64,000 nucleotides of DNA from JAPPHA01 sp965242975 (lineage in GTDB: Bacteria > Pseudomonadota > Alphaproteobacteria > Rhodobacterales > Rhodobacteraceae). The notes under the pieces are model-generated. The model was not told where the DNA came from and did not search any database. It was given only the letters and a program-made list of their open reading frames with translations. A program made the translations under genes and the position numbers. Location of the stretch: positions 2,294,001 to 2,358,000 of the forward strand of contig CBDETS010000007.1 in assembly GCA_965242975.1 (NCBI GenBank), given 5' to 3'. This document shows positions 1-8,998 of the stretch, in pieces (the first letter of the stretch is position 1; each line of letters opens with the position of its first letter).

Positions 1-2
1 CA

Positions 3-173
3 ATCGTCCTGTTTGGCTCCGGCCAGTCCGACACGCTCGCCAAGTTGCTGTACAATGCACTCGGGACATACAGAATGGGAGACGCGGCGGTACTCGCCAT
101 GTTGCTCACCGTGACATGTTTGGCCGTCTTCGTCGTCGTCGAGGGAGCAGGTCGCATTGGCCGCCGGACTTGA
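3..173 (+). CDS. thiP: Thiamine-type ABC transporter permease, C-terminal tail (partial)
   Basis: Only the last 56 codons are in the window; the frame is open from the left edge to a TGA at 171-173. The visible tail is hydrophobic (a run around VLAMLLTVTCLAVFVVVE) and ends in basic residues, as expected for the last membrane helix of an inner-membrane permease. It overlaps the ATPase gene that follows by 17 bases, so the two are almost certainly translated together. The name rests mostly on the ThiQ-like neighbour; the fragment by itself would fit any ABC permease of this type. Confidence 0.6.
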   Translation: MVLFGSGQSDTLAKLLYNALGTYRMGDAAVLAMLLTVTCLAVFVVVEGAGRIGRRT

Positions 174-876
174 ATTTCGGGATCTTCGTTCCGAGATCGG
201 TGGATTCGCCATCCGAACCGGTTTCGAGGCTCCATCCGGCTCGGTGACGGCGATTCTCGGGGCCAGCGGCGCCGGGAAGAGCACGCTCCTGGCACTCGCC
301 TGCGGATTCGAACAGCCTGCCTCCGGTCAGATCCTGGTCGACGGTCGTCCGGTAACCGATCTTCCCCCGGCCAAGCGGCCAATCACCATCCTGTTCCAGG
401 ACCATAACCTGTTTCCTCACCTGACTGCATTTCAGAACATAGGCCTGGGGCTTGATCCGGGCCTGCGGTTGACACCCGATCAGCGGGACGATGTGGTCGA
501 CGCGTTGAAACGAGTCGGCCTTGGCGGGATGCACGAGCGTCTGCCAAAGGACCTTTCGGGCGGAGAACGCCAGAGGGTTGCCATAGCCCGGGCCCTGGTC
601 ATGCGAAGACCGGTTCTTCTGCTCGATGAACCGTTCGCGGGCCTCGGGCCGGCGCTCAGGCGAGCCATGCTCGACCTCGTCGCCGCGCTCTGCGTGGACA
701 CCGGCATGACGGTCGTCATGGTGACCCACGACCCTGAAGACGCGAGACGCATCGCCAGGTTCACGGCCTTCATGCACGAGGGAAGTGTGCAATCCTTCGG
801 GCCAACCGAAACGATCTTGGACTGCCCCGATTCGCCCGAACTTCGCAGTTATCTCGGGATCGAAGCCGAAGCGTGA
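157..876 (+). CDS. thiQ: ABC transporter ATP-binding protein, ThiQ-like
   Basis: A 239-residue ATPase expected to power thiamine (or thiamine pyrophosphate) import together with a ThiP-type permease and a periplasmic ThiB. Walker A (GASGAGKST, about residues 35-43), Q-loop (LFQDHNLFPH), signature LSGGERQ, Walker B (VLLLDEP) and the H-loop (VTHDPEDA) are all present and in order. The short length without a C-terminal regulatory domain and the phrase FQDHNLFPHLTAFQNIGLGL are typical of ThiQ. It starts with TTG inside the permease gene (17-base overlap), which implies translational coupling. The transported substrate is inferred from family resemblance; no THI-element riboswitch can be examined because the operon start is outside the window. 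Confidence 0.8.
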   Translation: MAAGLEFRDLRSEIGGFAIRTGFEAPSGSVTAILGASGAGKSTLLALACGFEQPASGQILVDGRPVTDLPPAKRPITILFQDHNLFPHLTAFQNIGLGLDPGLRLTPDQRDDVVDALKRVGLGGMHERLPKDLSGGERQRVAIARALVMRRPVLLLDEPFAGLGPALRRAMLDLVAALCVDTGMTVVMVTHDPEDARRIARFTAFMHEGSVQSFGPTETILDCPDSPELRSYLGIEAEA

Positions 877-1390
877 GGAAAAGGTTTCCGCGACCGGCCC
901 GGCAATGCTCTCTCTCAGTCCCAGGCTAAGCAGTCCCGGACCGGTACCGGGTGACGTGGCAGTCGGAGGTGGAGTCCAGGCGCTTCAGGCCGATCAGTCT
1001 TGCGCTGACGTCCCGTCCGCGGCGACGGTGGAAGAGCGGCTCGATCAGCGCCCATTCCTTGTCCGTCAAATCGGTTCAAAGCGCTCGCCATTTCGTTCAC
1101 ATGTCTCCTGCGCTGCCATGTTCCAGGACATGTGGACCTCCTCGTCTGTCGTTGAAACCCGACGCGGAATTCCACATTTCGCGGGGCCGTGCACCTTTGG
1201 GTCAAGCTCCAGGACCGGAGTACCGGCGCCGGCCCGTGAAGCAGTAAGACTCGCAATTCGTGGCGACGTCCGTCTCCGGCACCTCGAAGGCCGAAGGCTC
1301 ATCGCGTTTTCGCAATCTCGCTGGAATTCCGACGAAATCGAATTAGAACCACGTTAGCCGAACCAATCAGGTCAAGACGAAGGCATCCTC
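877..1390. other. Intergenic stretch with one decayed insertion-sequence fragment
   Basis: No intact gene is seen in these 514 bases. The only recognisable content is a minus-strand IS5-type transposase N-terminus (separate entry). The remaining open frames on either strand have no family features. Confidence 0.5.
1001..1085 (-). pseudogene. Fragment of an IS5-family transposase N-terminus
   Basis: Read on the minus strand, 1001-1075 encodes TDLTDKEWALIEPLFHRRRG, which matches the conserved opening of IS5-family transposases (DLTDxEWxLIEPLLP...). A frame change just upstream separates this from a possible ERF, and no catalytic DDE region follows. The piece is too short to function and marks an old insertion that has been almost completely lost. 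Confidence 0.55.
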
Positions 1391-1846
1391 ATGTTGACGC
1401 GCCGGCACATTCTCTTTTTCGCCACCGCTGCAGGCGTGGCGTTGGCCGTTGGCAACCCGGCAGCGGCTTCCCAACCGTTGGTATTTTCAAACGGTGGGTT
1501 TGCCATCAATGGGTACGACCCGGTGGCCTACTTTACCGAACGCAAGCCCGTCGAGGGGAGCGACGACCATACGTTGACCTGGAACGATGCGATCTGGAGG
1601 TTTGCCAGCGCGGAAAACCTGGCGACGTTTGAGGCAGACCCCGAGACCTACGCACCACAATACGGCGGATATTGCGCCTACGCCGTTTCGCATAACCATA
1701 CCGCGCCCTCGGATCCGGATGCCTGGACGATTTACGGCGACAAGCTGTATCTCAACTACAACAAGATCGTACGGACCTTCTGGTCTGGCGACATCAAAGG
1801 CAACATTCGAAAAGGCGACGACAACTGGCCTGGCGTTTTGGAGTGA
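1391..1846 (+). CDS. YHS-domain protein with a twin-arginine-like signal peptide
   Basis: The 151-residue product begins with MLTRRHILFFATAAG and an AxA-type cleavage region (NPAAASQ), so it is probably exported. The mature part has the YHS-type core: GYDPVAYF, then a buried aromatic WNDAIWRFASAENLATFEADP and the YGGYCAYAV motif with its cysteine. YHS domains occur as small metal-associated or redox-related periplasmic proteins, but no substrate can be given. It ends in a strong hairpin that includes its stop codon and appears monocistronic. Confidence 0.8.
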   Translation: MLTRRHILFFATAAGVALAVGNPAAASQPLVFSNGGFAINGYDPVAYFTERKPVEGSDDHTLTWNDAIWRFASAENLATFEADPETYAPQYGGYCAYAVSHNHTAPSDPDAWTIYGDKLYLNYNKIVRTFWSGDIKGNIRKGDDNWPGVLE

Positions 1847-1880
1847 CTGCTCCCCGTCCTTCAGGACGGGGAGCAGTCAC
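1843..1880 (+). terminator. Perfect 17-bp hairpin at the end of the YHS gene
   Basis: The arms gtgactgctccccgtcc (1843-1859) and ggacggggagcagtcac (1864-1880) pair without mismatch around a TTCA loop. The TGA stop of the YHS gene lies inside the left arm. No T-tract follows, so it is either a bidirectional or Rho-assisted terminator, or an mRNA 3'-end stabiliser. Confidence 0.6.
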
Positions 1881-2187
1881 GGGAAACACTATTCTCGTCC
1901 CTGGGCCTCGGCAGGTCATCGCCAACCGAAACCCATGTCGTTTGTGTCGCGAGGCAGAAAGGGACCGCATCCGGGTACTCGTGACGAACGAATTCCGTTG
2001 AGACGTGGGCGATGGCTTGCTGAGACAGGGACTCGAAAACCAGATCGAAATTGACATCATGTTCCTGTCAACTGAATTGGCTACGGCTTGTCGCCGGTGG
2101 TGGCGTCGTTCAGCCGTGTCGGGTATGGTCGCTTTCGAAATGCCGGACGCTGGCATCCATCCCATCCTCAATGTGACGGAAACGAGC
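1881..2187. other. Intergenic stretch, nothing recognised
   Basis: About 300 bases between the hairpin and the MlrC start. The MlrC frame stays open upstream to 2005, but that part has no family similarity I recognise and is treated as leader sequence. It should hold the MlrC promoter. Confidence 0.4.
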
Positions 2188-3702
2188 ATGACGCACGTCA
2201 GCCTTAACGAGAATCGAGCAAGACCAAGAGTCGCCGTCGCGGGATTTCAGCACGAAACCAACAGTTTTTCGCCTGCCCCGACTTCACTCGAAGATTTCAA
2301 AAGACCGGGCGGATGGCCGGGTCTCACCGAGTCTTCGGCCGTGATCGGCACCTTCTCCGGCGTCAACATTCCGATCGGGGGATGCATCGATCGCATCCGG
2401 GACAGGGCCGAGATCGCACCCGTTCTCTGGGCCAGCGCCGAACCGGGCCACCTTGTCGAGACTGAAGCATTCGAGACGATTTCGGGCAAAATCCTCGACG
2501 GGTTGGCTGCCGCGATGCCTCTCGACGGAATCTATCTGGACCTTCACGGTGCGATGATCACCGAAGATCATGAGGATGGCGAAGGCGAACTCCTGACGCG
2601 TGTCCGGGAACTCCTTGGACCCGATATACCCATCGCCATCAGTCTTGACCTGCACGCCAATGTCACATCTGAAATGGCCGCCCACGCCGATGCGACCACC
2701 ATTTTCAGAACGTATCCCCATCTCGACATGGCGGAGACCGGAGCCCGTGCCGCCGATCTCCTTCTGGAAATCATCAAAAGTGAGCGAAAGCCGCACACCG
2801 TTTTCCGAAAGCTGCCGTACATGATTCCGCTGCAGGCTCAGCACACGAAGTCGGAACCGGTCCGAACGCTTTATGGCAGCCTTCCACGCAACGGTTCCTG
2901 CGAATCAGGGAATGCCGAAATCGCGATGGGGTTTCCCCCCGGAGACATCGCGATGTGCGGGCCAGCACTCGTTGCCACGAATAACTCGCAGCAAATGGCA
3001 AAGTCAGCGGTTGACGACCTGGAACGCCGCTTTCTCGCGGTTGAAACGAAATTCCCGGTCGAACTGACGCCACCCTCCACGGCAATAGAGAAGGCGATGG
3101 AGACCGGCCGGCCAGGACGTCCCGTCGTGCTGGCTGATGTTCAGGACAACTCCGGCGCTGGCGCTAGTTCGGACACCACGGGCCTTCTCTACGAACTCGT
3201 TGCTTACGGAGTGCAGCAGGCCGCCGTGGGTGCCATCTGTGACCCCGAGTTCGTCAAGACGGCGCACGAAGCGGGAGCCGGAACCGAATTCCATGCATCT
3301 CTTGGCGGTACGATGGGTGGCCCGGAGAATCCGCCCTTCGACGGCTGGTTTGTCGCCACATCGCTCAGTGACGGCGCATTTGACTGGCGGGGCGAAATGA
3401 TGAAGGGCGTTCGCGCAAATCTTGGGCCCACTGCCGCGGTTCGCCTTGTCGATGACCGATCCGACATCCAGGTTGTCGTGACCGGGCAAAGGGTCCAATG
3501 CCTCGACCGTGCCCTGTTCAGCCACCTCGGGATCGAACCGTCCGAAATGGCCCTCCTGGTCGTCAAGAGCACGGTACACTTCAGGGCGGATTTCGAAGGA
3601 CTCGCTGCCCAGATCATCCCGGTGAAAGCACCTGGCTACAACCCGTGCCAGTTGGATGAGATTCCGTATTCACGACTTCGGGACGGCGTCCGGTTTCTAT
3701 AG
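2188..3702 (+). CDS. M81 family metallopeptidase (MlrC / microcystinase C-like)
   Basis: A 504-residue protein of the MlrC family. MlrC itself is a zinc-dependent peptidase that acts on short linear peptides from microcystin breakdown, and many relatives with other substrates exist. The family landmarks are all visible: RVAVAGFQHETNSFSP near the N-terminus, LDLHGAMI, SLDLHANVTSEM (Asp-x-His), FRTYPHLDMAETG, and a C-terminal half beginning near PVVLADVQDNSGAGAS. I chose ATG 2188 because family members begin just before RVAVAGFQHETN; the longer frame from 2005 adds residues unlike the family. Neighbours give no pathway, so 'peptidase of unknown substrate' is the safe description. Confidence 0.85.
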   Translation: MTHVSLNENRARPRVAVAGFQHETNSFSPAPTSLEDFKRPGGWPGLTESSAVIGTFSGVNIPIGGCIDRIRDRAEIAPVLWASAEPGHLVETEAFETISGKILDGLAAAMPLDGIYLDLHGAMITEDHEDGEGELLTRVRELLGPDIPIAISLDLHANVTSEMAAHADATTIFRTYPHLDMAETGARAADLLLEIIKSERKPHTVFRKLPYMIPLQAQHTKSEPVRTLYGSLPRNGSCESGNAEIAMGFPPGDIAMCGPALVATNNSQQMAKSAVDDLERRFLAVETKFPVELTPPSTAIEKAMETGRPGRPVVLADVQDNSGAGASSDTTGLLYELVAYGVQQAAVGAICDPEFVKTAHEAGAGTEFHASLGGTMGGPENPPFDGWFVATSLSDGAFDWRGEMMKGVRANLGPTAAVRLVDDRSDIQVVVTGQRVQCLDRALFSHLGIEPSEMALLVVKSTVHFRADFEGLAAQIIPVKAPGYNPCQLDEIPYSRLRDGVRFL

Positions 3703-3944
3703 TGCCCCGACGTTTACGGTTCCGCACGGCGCATCGTTCGTACCACTTCGCGCCGGTTGGCACTCCAAGCTTGCGCAGCCACTTCGTGCATGTCCCGTGC
3801 CCGTTTCCGTTTTGTCCTGTCGGCGAGGGTCCATGTCCAATGGGCGTTCCCGGTTGCAGCAGTCGCCGCCACAGAATCCGTCAGGCCCGTGCGCGGTGCG
3901 CGGTGCACATTTCCGGCCCGATACTCCCTCCGTCTGCGGCCGCC

Positions 3945-6900
3945 CTACCAGAGGAAGGTGCTGTGCAGGGTGACGGCGTGCTCGGGCGGTGCGGGGCCGC
4001 CGACGGGCTCGCGCCGGGTGACGCCGAAATCGACCCGGAAGCCGGGGTTGTCCCGCATCGCCGAGGTCAGCTGCCAGCCGATCCGGTACTCCCGGCCACC
4101 GCCGTCCGCTTGGCTAAAGGTGGCATTCGGCGTCGCGGTGAAGCGGTCGCCGAACAGGCCGTAGCCGTAGCCGACGCGCAGGTCGAGGGCCCCCCGCTCC
4201 GTTCCAGCACCCGGCCCGCCCGTCGGCATCTCGTCGTGCCACAGCGCGTCGGCCCCGCCCGTGCCGGCGCCCCAGCGCGGCGTGAGCGACAGCGACAGCC
4301 CGCGCCCGCGTTCCCCCGGGAGCATCCGCGCCGTCAGGCTCACGCCGCGTTCCTCCGTGCCCCCCTTCGTGTGTGCCGCCAGCCAGCGGCCGCGCAACTC
4401 GATGTCGAGGCCGGGCGCGCCATGGCGCAGCCCGCCCGCCACCTCCAGCCCGGTCCCGGTCAGCCCGTCACCGCCGTCCTGCCGCGCGGCCAGTTCCAGG
4501 AACGGCGTGAACGACCGGCCACCCTCCTTCTCGAAGCGCCGCGAGCCCTCCAGGCCGAATCGGCCGCGCCAGCTGTCGGCGCGAAGCCCGTCGATCGTCT
4601 GCTCGCCCCGCGCGGTCTCCTTCCGGACAAAGCTCGCATCGCCCCGCGCCGCCAGATCGAAACTGGCCAGAGGCTGAAGCTTCCGCTTGAATCCGAGCGA
4701 AACCGTCCACATCGTCAGTCTGCTCTTCTCCGCCGGATCGCCGCCGCCCGGGAAGTGGCGCAGACTGCCAGTCCCCGCACCCAGAATGCCACGCAGCTCC
4801 AGCCCGTTTTCGAAGGTCCAGCTCCCGTAGGGCCAGAGCGCGCTGAGCACCGTCTCCAGCCGACCCCGATCCGCGGGATCGGCCCCGCCCTCGAAGCTGT
4901 AGTCCGACTTGCTGGTTCCGTGCGACACCGCGAGACCCGCGACCCAGCTCTTCAGGCGCGTCGGTCCGCGTATCGACCCGCGGGCGTCCACGCCCAGCCA
5001 ACCGGTCAGCGTCTCGCCCCGGTAGTGCATCCCCGGCTCGGGCCGGCCCGCGAAATGCCCGAGATCGCCGCGGCCCCACACCGACCAGCGCGACGCCTTC
5101 GCGTTGAAGCCCGGCTCACCCTCGGCCGCGCCCAGCGTCAGCGAGAAGGCGCTCGTGGACAGCAGCGCGTCAGCATCGACGCCCCGGCTCCGTGGCCGGC
5201 CGCAGCCTTCGGCACCGTTGCCGCCCCGCCCGATACCGTCGGCCCCGAACCCGGTGGCCGGGCAAGCCCCATTGTCCCGCCACCCCGCGGCCGCTCCAGA
5301 CGCGGCGAACGGCACGGACTCACCGGCCAGGATCAGGTCGGTCTCCGGGACCGCTCCGCCCAGCCGGGCCCCGATCGTGTCGAGCGCAGACGCCACCGTG
5401 CGCGTCGCCAGCGCCGCCACCGTGCTCTTCACCGCACGCCTCTGCATCTCCGGCGCCGCACCGACCTGCACCGTGAAGGTCAGTTGCGCGGCATCGGCGG
5501 TCGTGACGTTGTCGTCCCCGTCATGGGCCCAGTAGGTGAAGGTCCAGCGCCCCCTCTCCACATCCGGCGTGCCCGAGAGCGTCCGCGTGGCCGCGTCGAA
5601 GGACAGCCCCGCCAGACCCGTCGGCTCCGAGTCCAGCCCGTAGGTGTAGGGGCCGCCGTTGCCGCCGGTCGCCTCCGGCAGCACGACCGGCGTCATCGCC
5701 GCGCCCGGCTCCAGCCGCAGCGCCGGCACGCTGCCTGTGAAGCGCGGCGGCACGTCGTTCACCGTCACCGTCACGTCGTCGGTGTCCGTGGCCCCGAGGT
5801 TGTCGGTGACCGTCAGCCGGAAGACCAGCGGCCCGGCCGTGTCGGGCGCGGTGAAGGAGGCCTGCGCCGTGTTGGCGTTCTGCAGAGTCACCGACGTGCC
5901 CGAGACCTGGCTCCAGGCGTAGCCCTGGATCGTGCCGTCGGAGTCCGTGCCCGAGCCGCTCAGCGTCACCGTCGCGCCGGGATCGGCCGTGCGGTCGGCG
6001 CCCGCCTGCGCCGTCGGGGCGATCGTGGTTACCACGGCGATGTCGAAGGTGTCGCTGACCGAATGGGTGCCGTCGGTCGCGGTCACCTTGACCGACACCG
6101 TGCCGACATTCGCCGCCTGCGGCGTGCCCGAGAAGGTGCGGGTGTCCGCCGCGAAGCTCAGCCAGTCCGGCAGCGCTGTGCCGTCCCCCTTCGTCGCCGT
6201 GTAGGTCAGGGTGTCGCCGTCGGCGTCATTGAAGGTGTTGGCCGCGAACTGGAAGCTGAAGGCCGCGTTCACCGTCGCCGTCTGGTCCGGGATGGCGTTC
6301 GCGACCGTCGGTGCGGCCGTTACCGCGATGTCGAAGGTGTCGCTGACTGAATTCGTGCCGTCGGTCGCGGTCACCTTGACCGACACCGTGCCGGTGTCGC
6401 TTGCTTCTGGTGTGCCCGAGAAGGTGCGGGTGTTTGCGGTGAAGCTCAGCCACCCCGGCAGCGCGTTGTCGTCGGACTTGGTCGCGGTGTAGCTCAGGGT
6501 GTCGCCGTCGGGGTCGTTGAAGGTGTTGGCCGGGAACTGGAAGCTGAAGGCCGTCCCCACCACAGCCGTCGTGTCCGGAATCGGGTTCGCCAAGGTCGGC
6601 ATGGTTCCGACGGTCCGGTCGGTGAAAGCAACCGCCATCGGGGCACTCGCCCGCGAATCCGTCGTCATGGAGTCCTCGTCGGGGGTGTAGCTGACGGTGA
6701 CCGTCTGGCCGGCGGCCGGGGCCGTGGCGAGGGTCAGGGTAACGGTCCTGCCGCTCACCGCGGGCGGGCTGGTGGCCCACAGGGCCACTGCAGTCCCGGC
6801 CACCTTGACCTCGAACTCGTCCGCGCCCGGCGTGCCGCCAATCGCGTTGCCGTCCAGGGTGATTGTCAGGGTCGTGCCGCTCACCTCGGCGCTTGAGAAC

Positions 6901-8273
6901 GATGGACAGCCGGCAGTGGGAAGTCCCACATTGAACACTCCCGTGACCGAACCCGACGCGCCGTCGGGGTCGGTCGCGGTAAAGGTGAAGGTCATTTCCG
7001 GATTGCCGGTCACCGGCGGCGAGAGGTTTGCCAGTGCGCAAGTCGGCCTTGCCATGAACCAGACATGATCATTAAACCACTTGAATTCGCCGGGTACGTA
7101 CACGTCGTCGCGGTTCAAGCTCAACTTGAAGGTCAGCGGGTCGCCGTCCGCGTCACTGAAATCGTCTTCGTCCACTGGCAGGCTGACAAGAGTCAGGACA
7201 GGGGCGTTGACGGTGCCCGGATCTTCGCCGCCGAAGGTCGGGGCGCTGTTCGTCGGAGCAGTGGAGCCGCCGGCCACCAGGTGGTCCGACTGCGCGCCCA
7301 ACCCCGCATGTGTCAACTTCGCGTCAATCGAGCCAGCGGCTCTCTTCACGGTCGCGCCGCCGCGCAGCCGCACCACTTCGCCCTGGCTGTTCGCGTTCAC
7401 CGTCACGCCGTCGGTGTCCGTGTCAGCGGCCACCACCGTGTAGGCGAAGCGCAGCGTGCGGGCCGTGCCGCTGGTCGCCCCGCCCGTCACCAGTTCAGCC
7501 GGCCTTGTGTTGCTCCCGATCCCCAACTGCACCCGGATCCCCGCGCCCGTCGCCGAGGTGTCCCAGGCAACGTCCTCGCTCCAGGTCACGTCCACCGCGA
7601 TCTTCTGGCCCGCCCCGTAGGTCTCCTTCGTGCCGTCGTTGTTCGCGTCGATGCGCGGCTTCGAGACGATCGCCACCGACGAGACCACCGGCTGCTTGAC
7701 TTTGCCGACTATGGCCATCTTCCGGGTTGAATTGAACGGAGACAGGGCAATTTGAGTATCGCTCCTAATTCTCCATGTCCCTCTGTCACCGATGCTGAAG
7801 CCCGCGGCCCCGCCTGAGTCCTCGGCGTCCGAGTCGGTGTTCAGGATACGCCAATTGGCGCCCGCGGTGCTCAGGTCGAACATGACGAAGTAGCGGGTGG
7901 AGGGATCCAGGTCGACACCCGAGGAACTGGTGAAGCTGTTGGTGCCGTTCGTCAGGGATGCAGGATTGGTCAGCGTGGCGATCTTGCTGACCATTTCGTT
8001 GCCGTGGGTGGTGTGAGCAGTCCAAATCTCGGCAACCAATGTCGGCAACGCGGTTCCCGTTACTTCAAAGTCAACTTTCACTTCGGTCAGCGTGTAGCCG
8101 TCGGCGCTGCTTCCCGTGGTGAATTCCTGCGCGTGGTCGTGGTCACTACTGCCTTTATCAGTACTCGTAGTTTGGCCGAGGGTGGAGACCAGCGTCGTAG
8201 CGGTTTGCGCCTGTGCATACGCGGCGGCGAGCAGCGACAGCGCGACCAAGGCCACCGCCGCTGCCGTTTTCAT
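3945..8273 (-). CDS. Large Ig/cadherin-repeat surface protein with C-terminal outer-membrane barrel
   Basis: About 1442 residues with a clear signal peptide (MKTAAAVALVALSLLAAAYAQA). The order appears to be: an anchor-type domain up to ~200; a SwmB-like domain (~204-345); a cadherin-like segment with DADGDPLTFK (~350-460); a second SwmB-like domain (~461-560); two near-identical putative-Ig repeats (~561-750, each with FNDxDGDTLxYTATK and TFSGTP); a PKD-like domain (~755-845); another Ig-like repeat; then a ~500-residue C-terminal part rich in alternating Gly/aromatic beta strands ending in HSTFLW, typical of an autotransporter-type barrel. Likely role (inference): adhesion or surface contact. 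ATG 8273 directly precedes the signal peptide; an in-frame GTG lies 12 bases upstream. The 7-bp repeat tract upstream suggests variable expression. Confidence 0.75.
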   Translation of the reverse strand: MKTAAAVALVALSLLAAAYAQAQTATTLVSTLGQTTSTDKGSSDHDHAQEFTTGSSADGYTLTEVKVDFEVTGTALPTLVAEIWTAHTTHGNEMVSKIATLTNPASLTNGTNSFTSSSGVDLDPSTRYFVMFDLSTAGANWRILNTDSDAEDSGGAAGFSIGDRGTWRIRSDTQIALSPFNSTRKMAIVGKVKQPVVSSVAIVSKPRIDANNDGTKETYGAGQKIAVDVTWSEDVAWDTSATGAGIRVQLGIGSNTRPAELVTGGATSGTARTLRFAYTVVAADTDTDGVTVNANSQGEVVRLRGGATVKRAAGSIDAKLTHAGLGAQSDHLVAGGSTAPTNSAPTFGGEDPGTVNAPVLTLVSLPVDEDDFSDADGDPLTFKLSLNRDDVYVPGEFKWFNDHVWFMARPTCALANLSPPVTGNPEMTFTFTATDPDGASGSVTGVFNVGLPTAGCPSFSSAEVSGTTLTITLDGNAIGGTPGADEFEVKVAGTAVALWATSPPAVSGRTVTLTLATAPAAGQTVTVSYTPDEDSMTTDSRASAPMAVAFTDRTVGTMPTLANPIPDTTAVVGTAFSFQFPANTFNDPDGDTLSYTATKSDDNALPGWLSFTANTRTFSGTPEASDTGTVSVKVTATDGTNSVSDTFDIAVTAAPTVANAIPDQTATVNAAFSFQFAANTFNDADGDTLTYTATKGDGTALPDWLSFAADTRTFSGTPQAANVGTVSVKVTATDGTHSVSDTFDIAVVTTIAPTAQAGADRTADPGATVTLSGSGTDSDGTIQGYAWSQVSGTSVTLQNANTAQASFTAPDTAGPLVFRLTVTDNLGATDTDDVTVTVNDVPPRFTGSVPALRLEPGAAMTPVVLPEATGGNGGPYTYGLDSEPTGLAGLSFDAATRTLSGTPDVERGRWTFTYWAHDGDDNVTTADAAQLTFTVQVGAAPEMQRRAVKSTVAALATRTVASALDTIGARLGGAVPETDLILAGESVPFAASGAAAGWRDNGACPATGFGADGIGRGGNGAEGCGRPRSRGVDADALLSTSAFSLTLGAAEGEPGFNAKASRWSVWGRGDLGHFAGRPEPGMHYRGETLTGWLGVDARGSIRGPTRLKSWVAGLAVSHGTSKSDYSFEGGADPADRGRLETVLSALWPYGSWTFENGLELRGILGAGTGSLRHFPGGGDPAEKSRLTMWTVSLGFKRKLQPLASFDLAARGDASFVRKETARGEQTIDGLRADSWRGRFGLEGSRRFEKEGGRSFTPFLELAARQDGGDGLTGTGLEVAGGLRHGAPGLDIELRGRWLAAHTKGGTEERGVSLTARMLPGERGRGLSLSLTPRWGAGTGGADALWHDEMPTGGPGAGTERGALDLRVGYGYGLFGDRFTATPNATFSQADGGGREYRIGWQLTSAMRDNPGFRVDFGVTRREPVGGPAPPEHAVTLHSTFLW

Positions 8274-8393
8274 GGCACGTCTCACGAAGTTGTGGCGAGG
8301 CGTGCCGGAACGCCTTCCCGGGCCTGTTCAGACGGATCGGCATGACCCGGATCGGCGGCCTTCCGCTGCACCTTAGCGGACACACACACGGGG

Positions 8394-8449
8394 GGCGCTC
8401 GGCGCTCGGCGCTCGGCGCTCGGCGCTCGGCGCTCGGCGCTCGGCGCTC
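8394..8449. repeat. Eight tandem copies of GGCGCTC
   Basis: A perfect heptanucleotide array, (GGCGCTC)x8 on the plus strand, lying 120 bases upstream of the start codon of the minus-strand surface-protein gene. It is outside the coding region. Perfect short tandem arrays can change copy number by replication slippage, which here would change promoter or leader spacing by 7 bases per copy. Confidence 0.95.
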
Positions 8450-8998
8450 TTAATAATGCGAATCCGCCGCGTCAAGCTGTTTTCGCACTCCCGCTCCAAT
8501 GTTATGGGCCCCCTCCCGACGGACAACGCACACGTTTCACGGCACTCCCGCGACGCGGTGACGCACGGAACGCAGTCTACCCAAAAGTTTGCCGAATGGT
8601 ATGTGCTTAGTGTGAAATAATCATGAAATTGTTGTCGATCTTAGTATTAATATCGTGAATATTGCCAAGAATGCCGCACCATGACCGTCGAGGGCAACCG
8701 GCCCAACCGCGAATCGGGCGACCTTTCGGGTGGCATCGCGCGCCGGCCAGTAAGCGGGGAAACGTGCGTGACCGCGTTCGGAAAGACCGACGGGTTTCCG
8801 GCCGCCTTCGCCCGGATCATATGACGTTCAGGGTCGGTTTTCCTCGGTTTCCCGCACGAAATCGATCGAGGGACTGTGCCGCGGGGATGCTCAAGTCATC
8901 GGTTTCCTGTCCAATTGAATTGACAGCCCGAATTTCCGGCGCAATGGTTCGGAATTGTCGACCGGAGCGCGACGCACTCCCTGAAGCGAGAGAATACC
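8450..8998. other. Intergenic stretch between divergent genes
   Basis: About 550 bases between the repeat tract (surface protein, minus) and the hydrolase (plus). It must carry both promoters. An AT-richer patch at about 8605-8655 (tgtgaaataatcatgaaattg and following) is the likeliest promoter zone. No coding frame here resembles a known family. Confidence 0.4.

Noticed and set aside
2005..2187. N-terminal extension of the MlrC-like protein
   Set aside because: The added 61 residues have no family similarity and no signal peptide; ATG 2188 fits the family start.
3702..6350. Very long plus-strand open frame (882 residues) and several others under the surface-protein gene
   Set aside because: Arg/Ala/Pro-rich translation with no domains; it is the antisense of the repeat protein, whose frame has a signal peptide, ordered domains and a barrel end.
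8394..8449. Possible CRISPR or minisatellite within a gene
   Set aside because: Units are 7 bases with no spacers and lie outside any coding region, so it is a simple tandem repeat.
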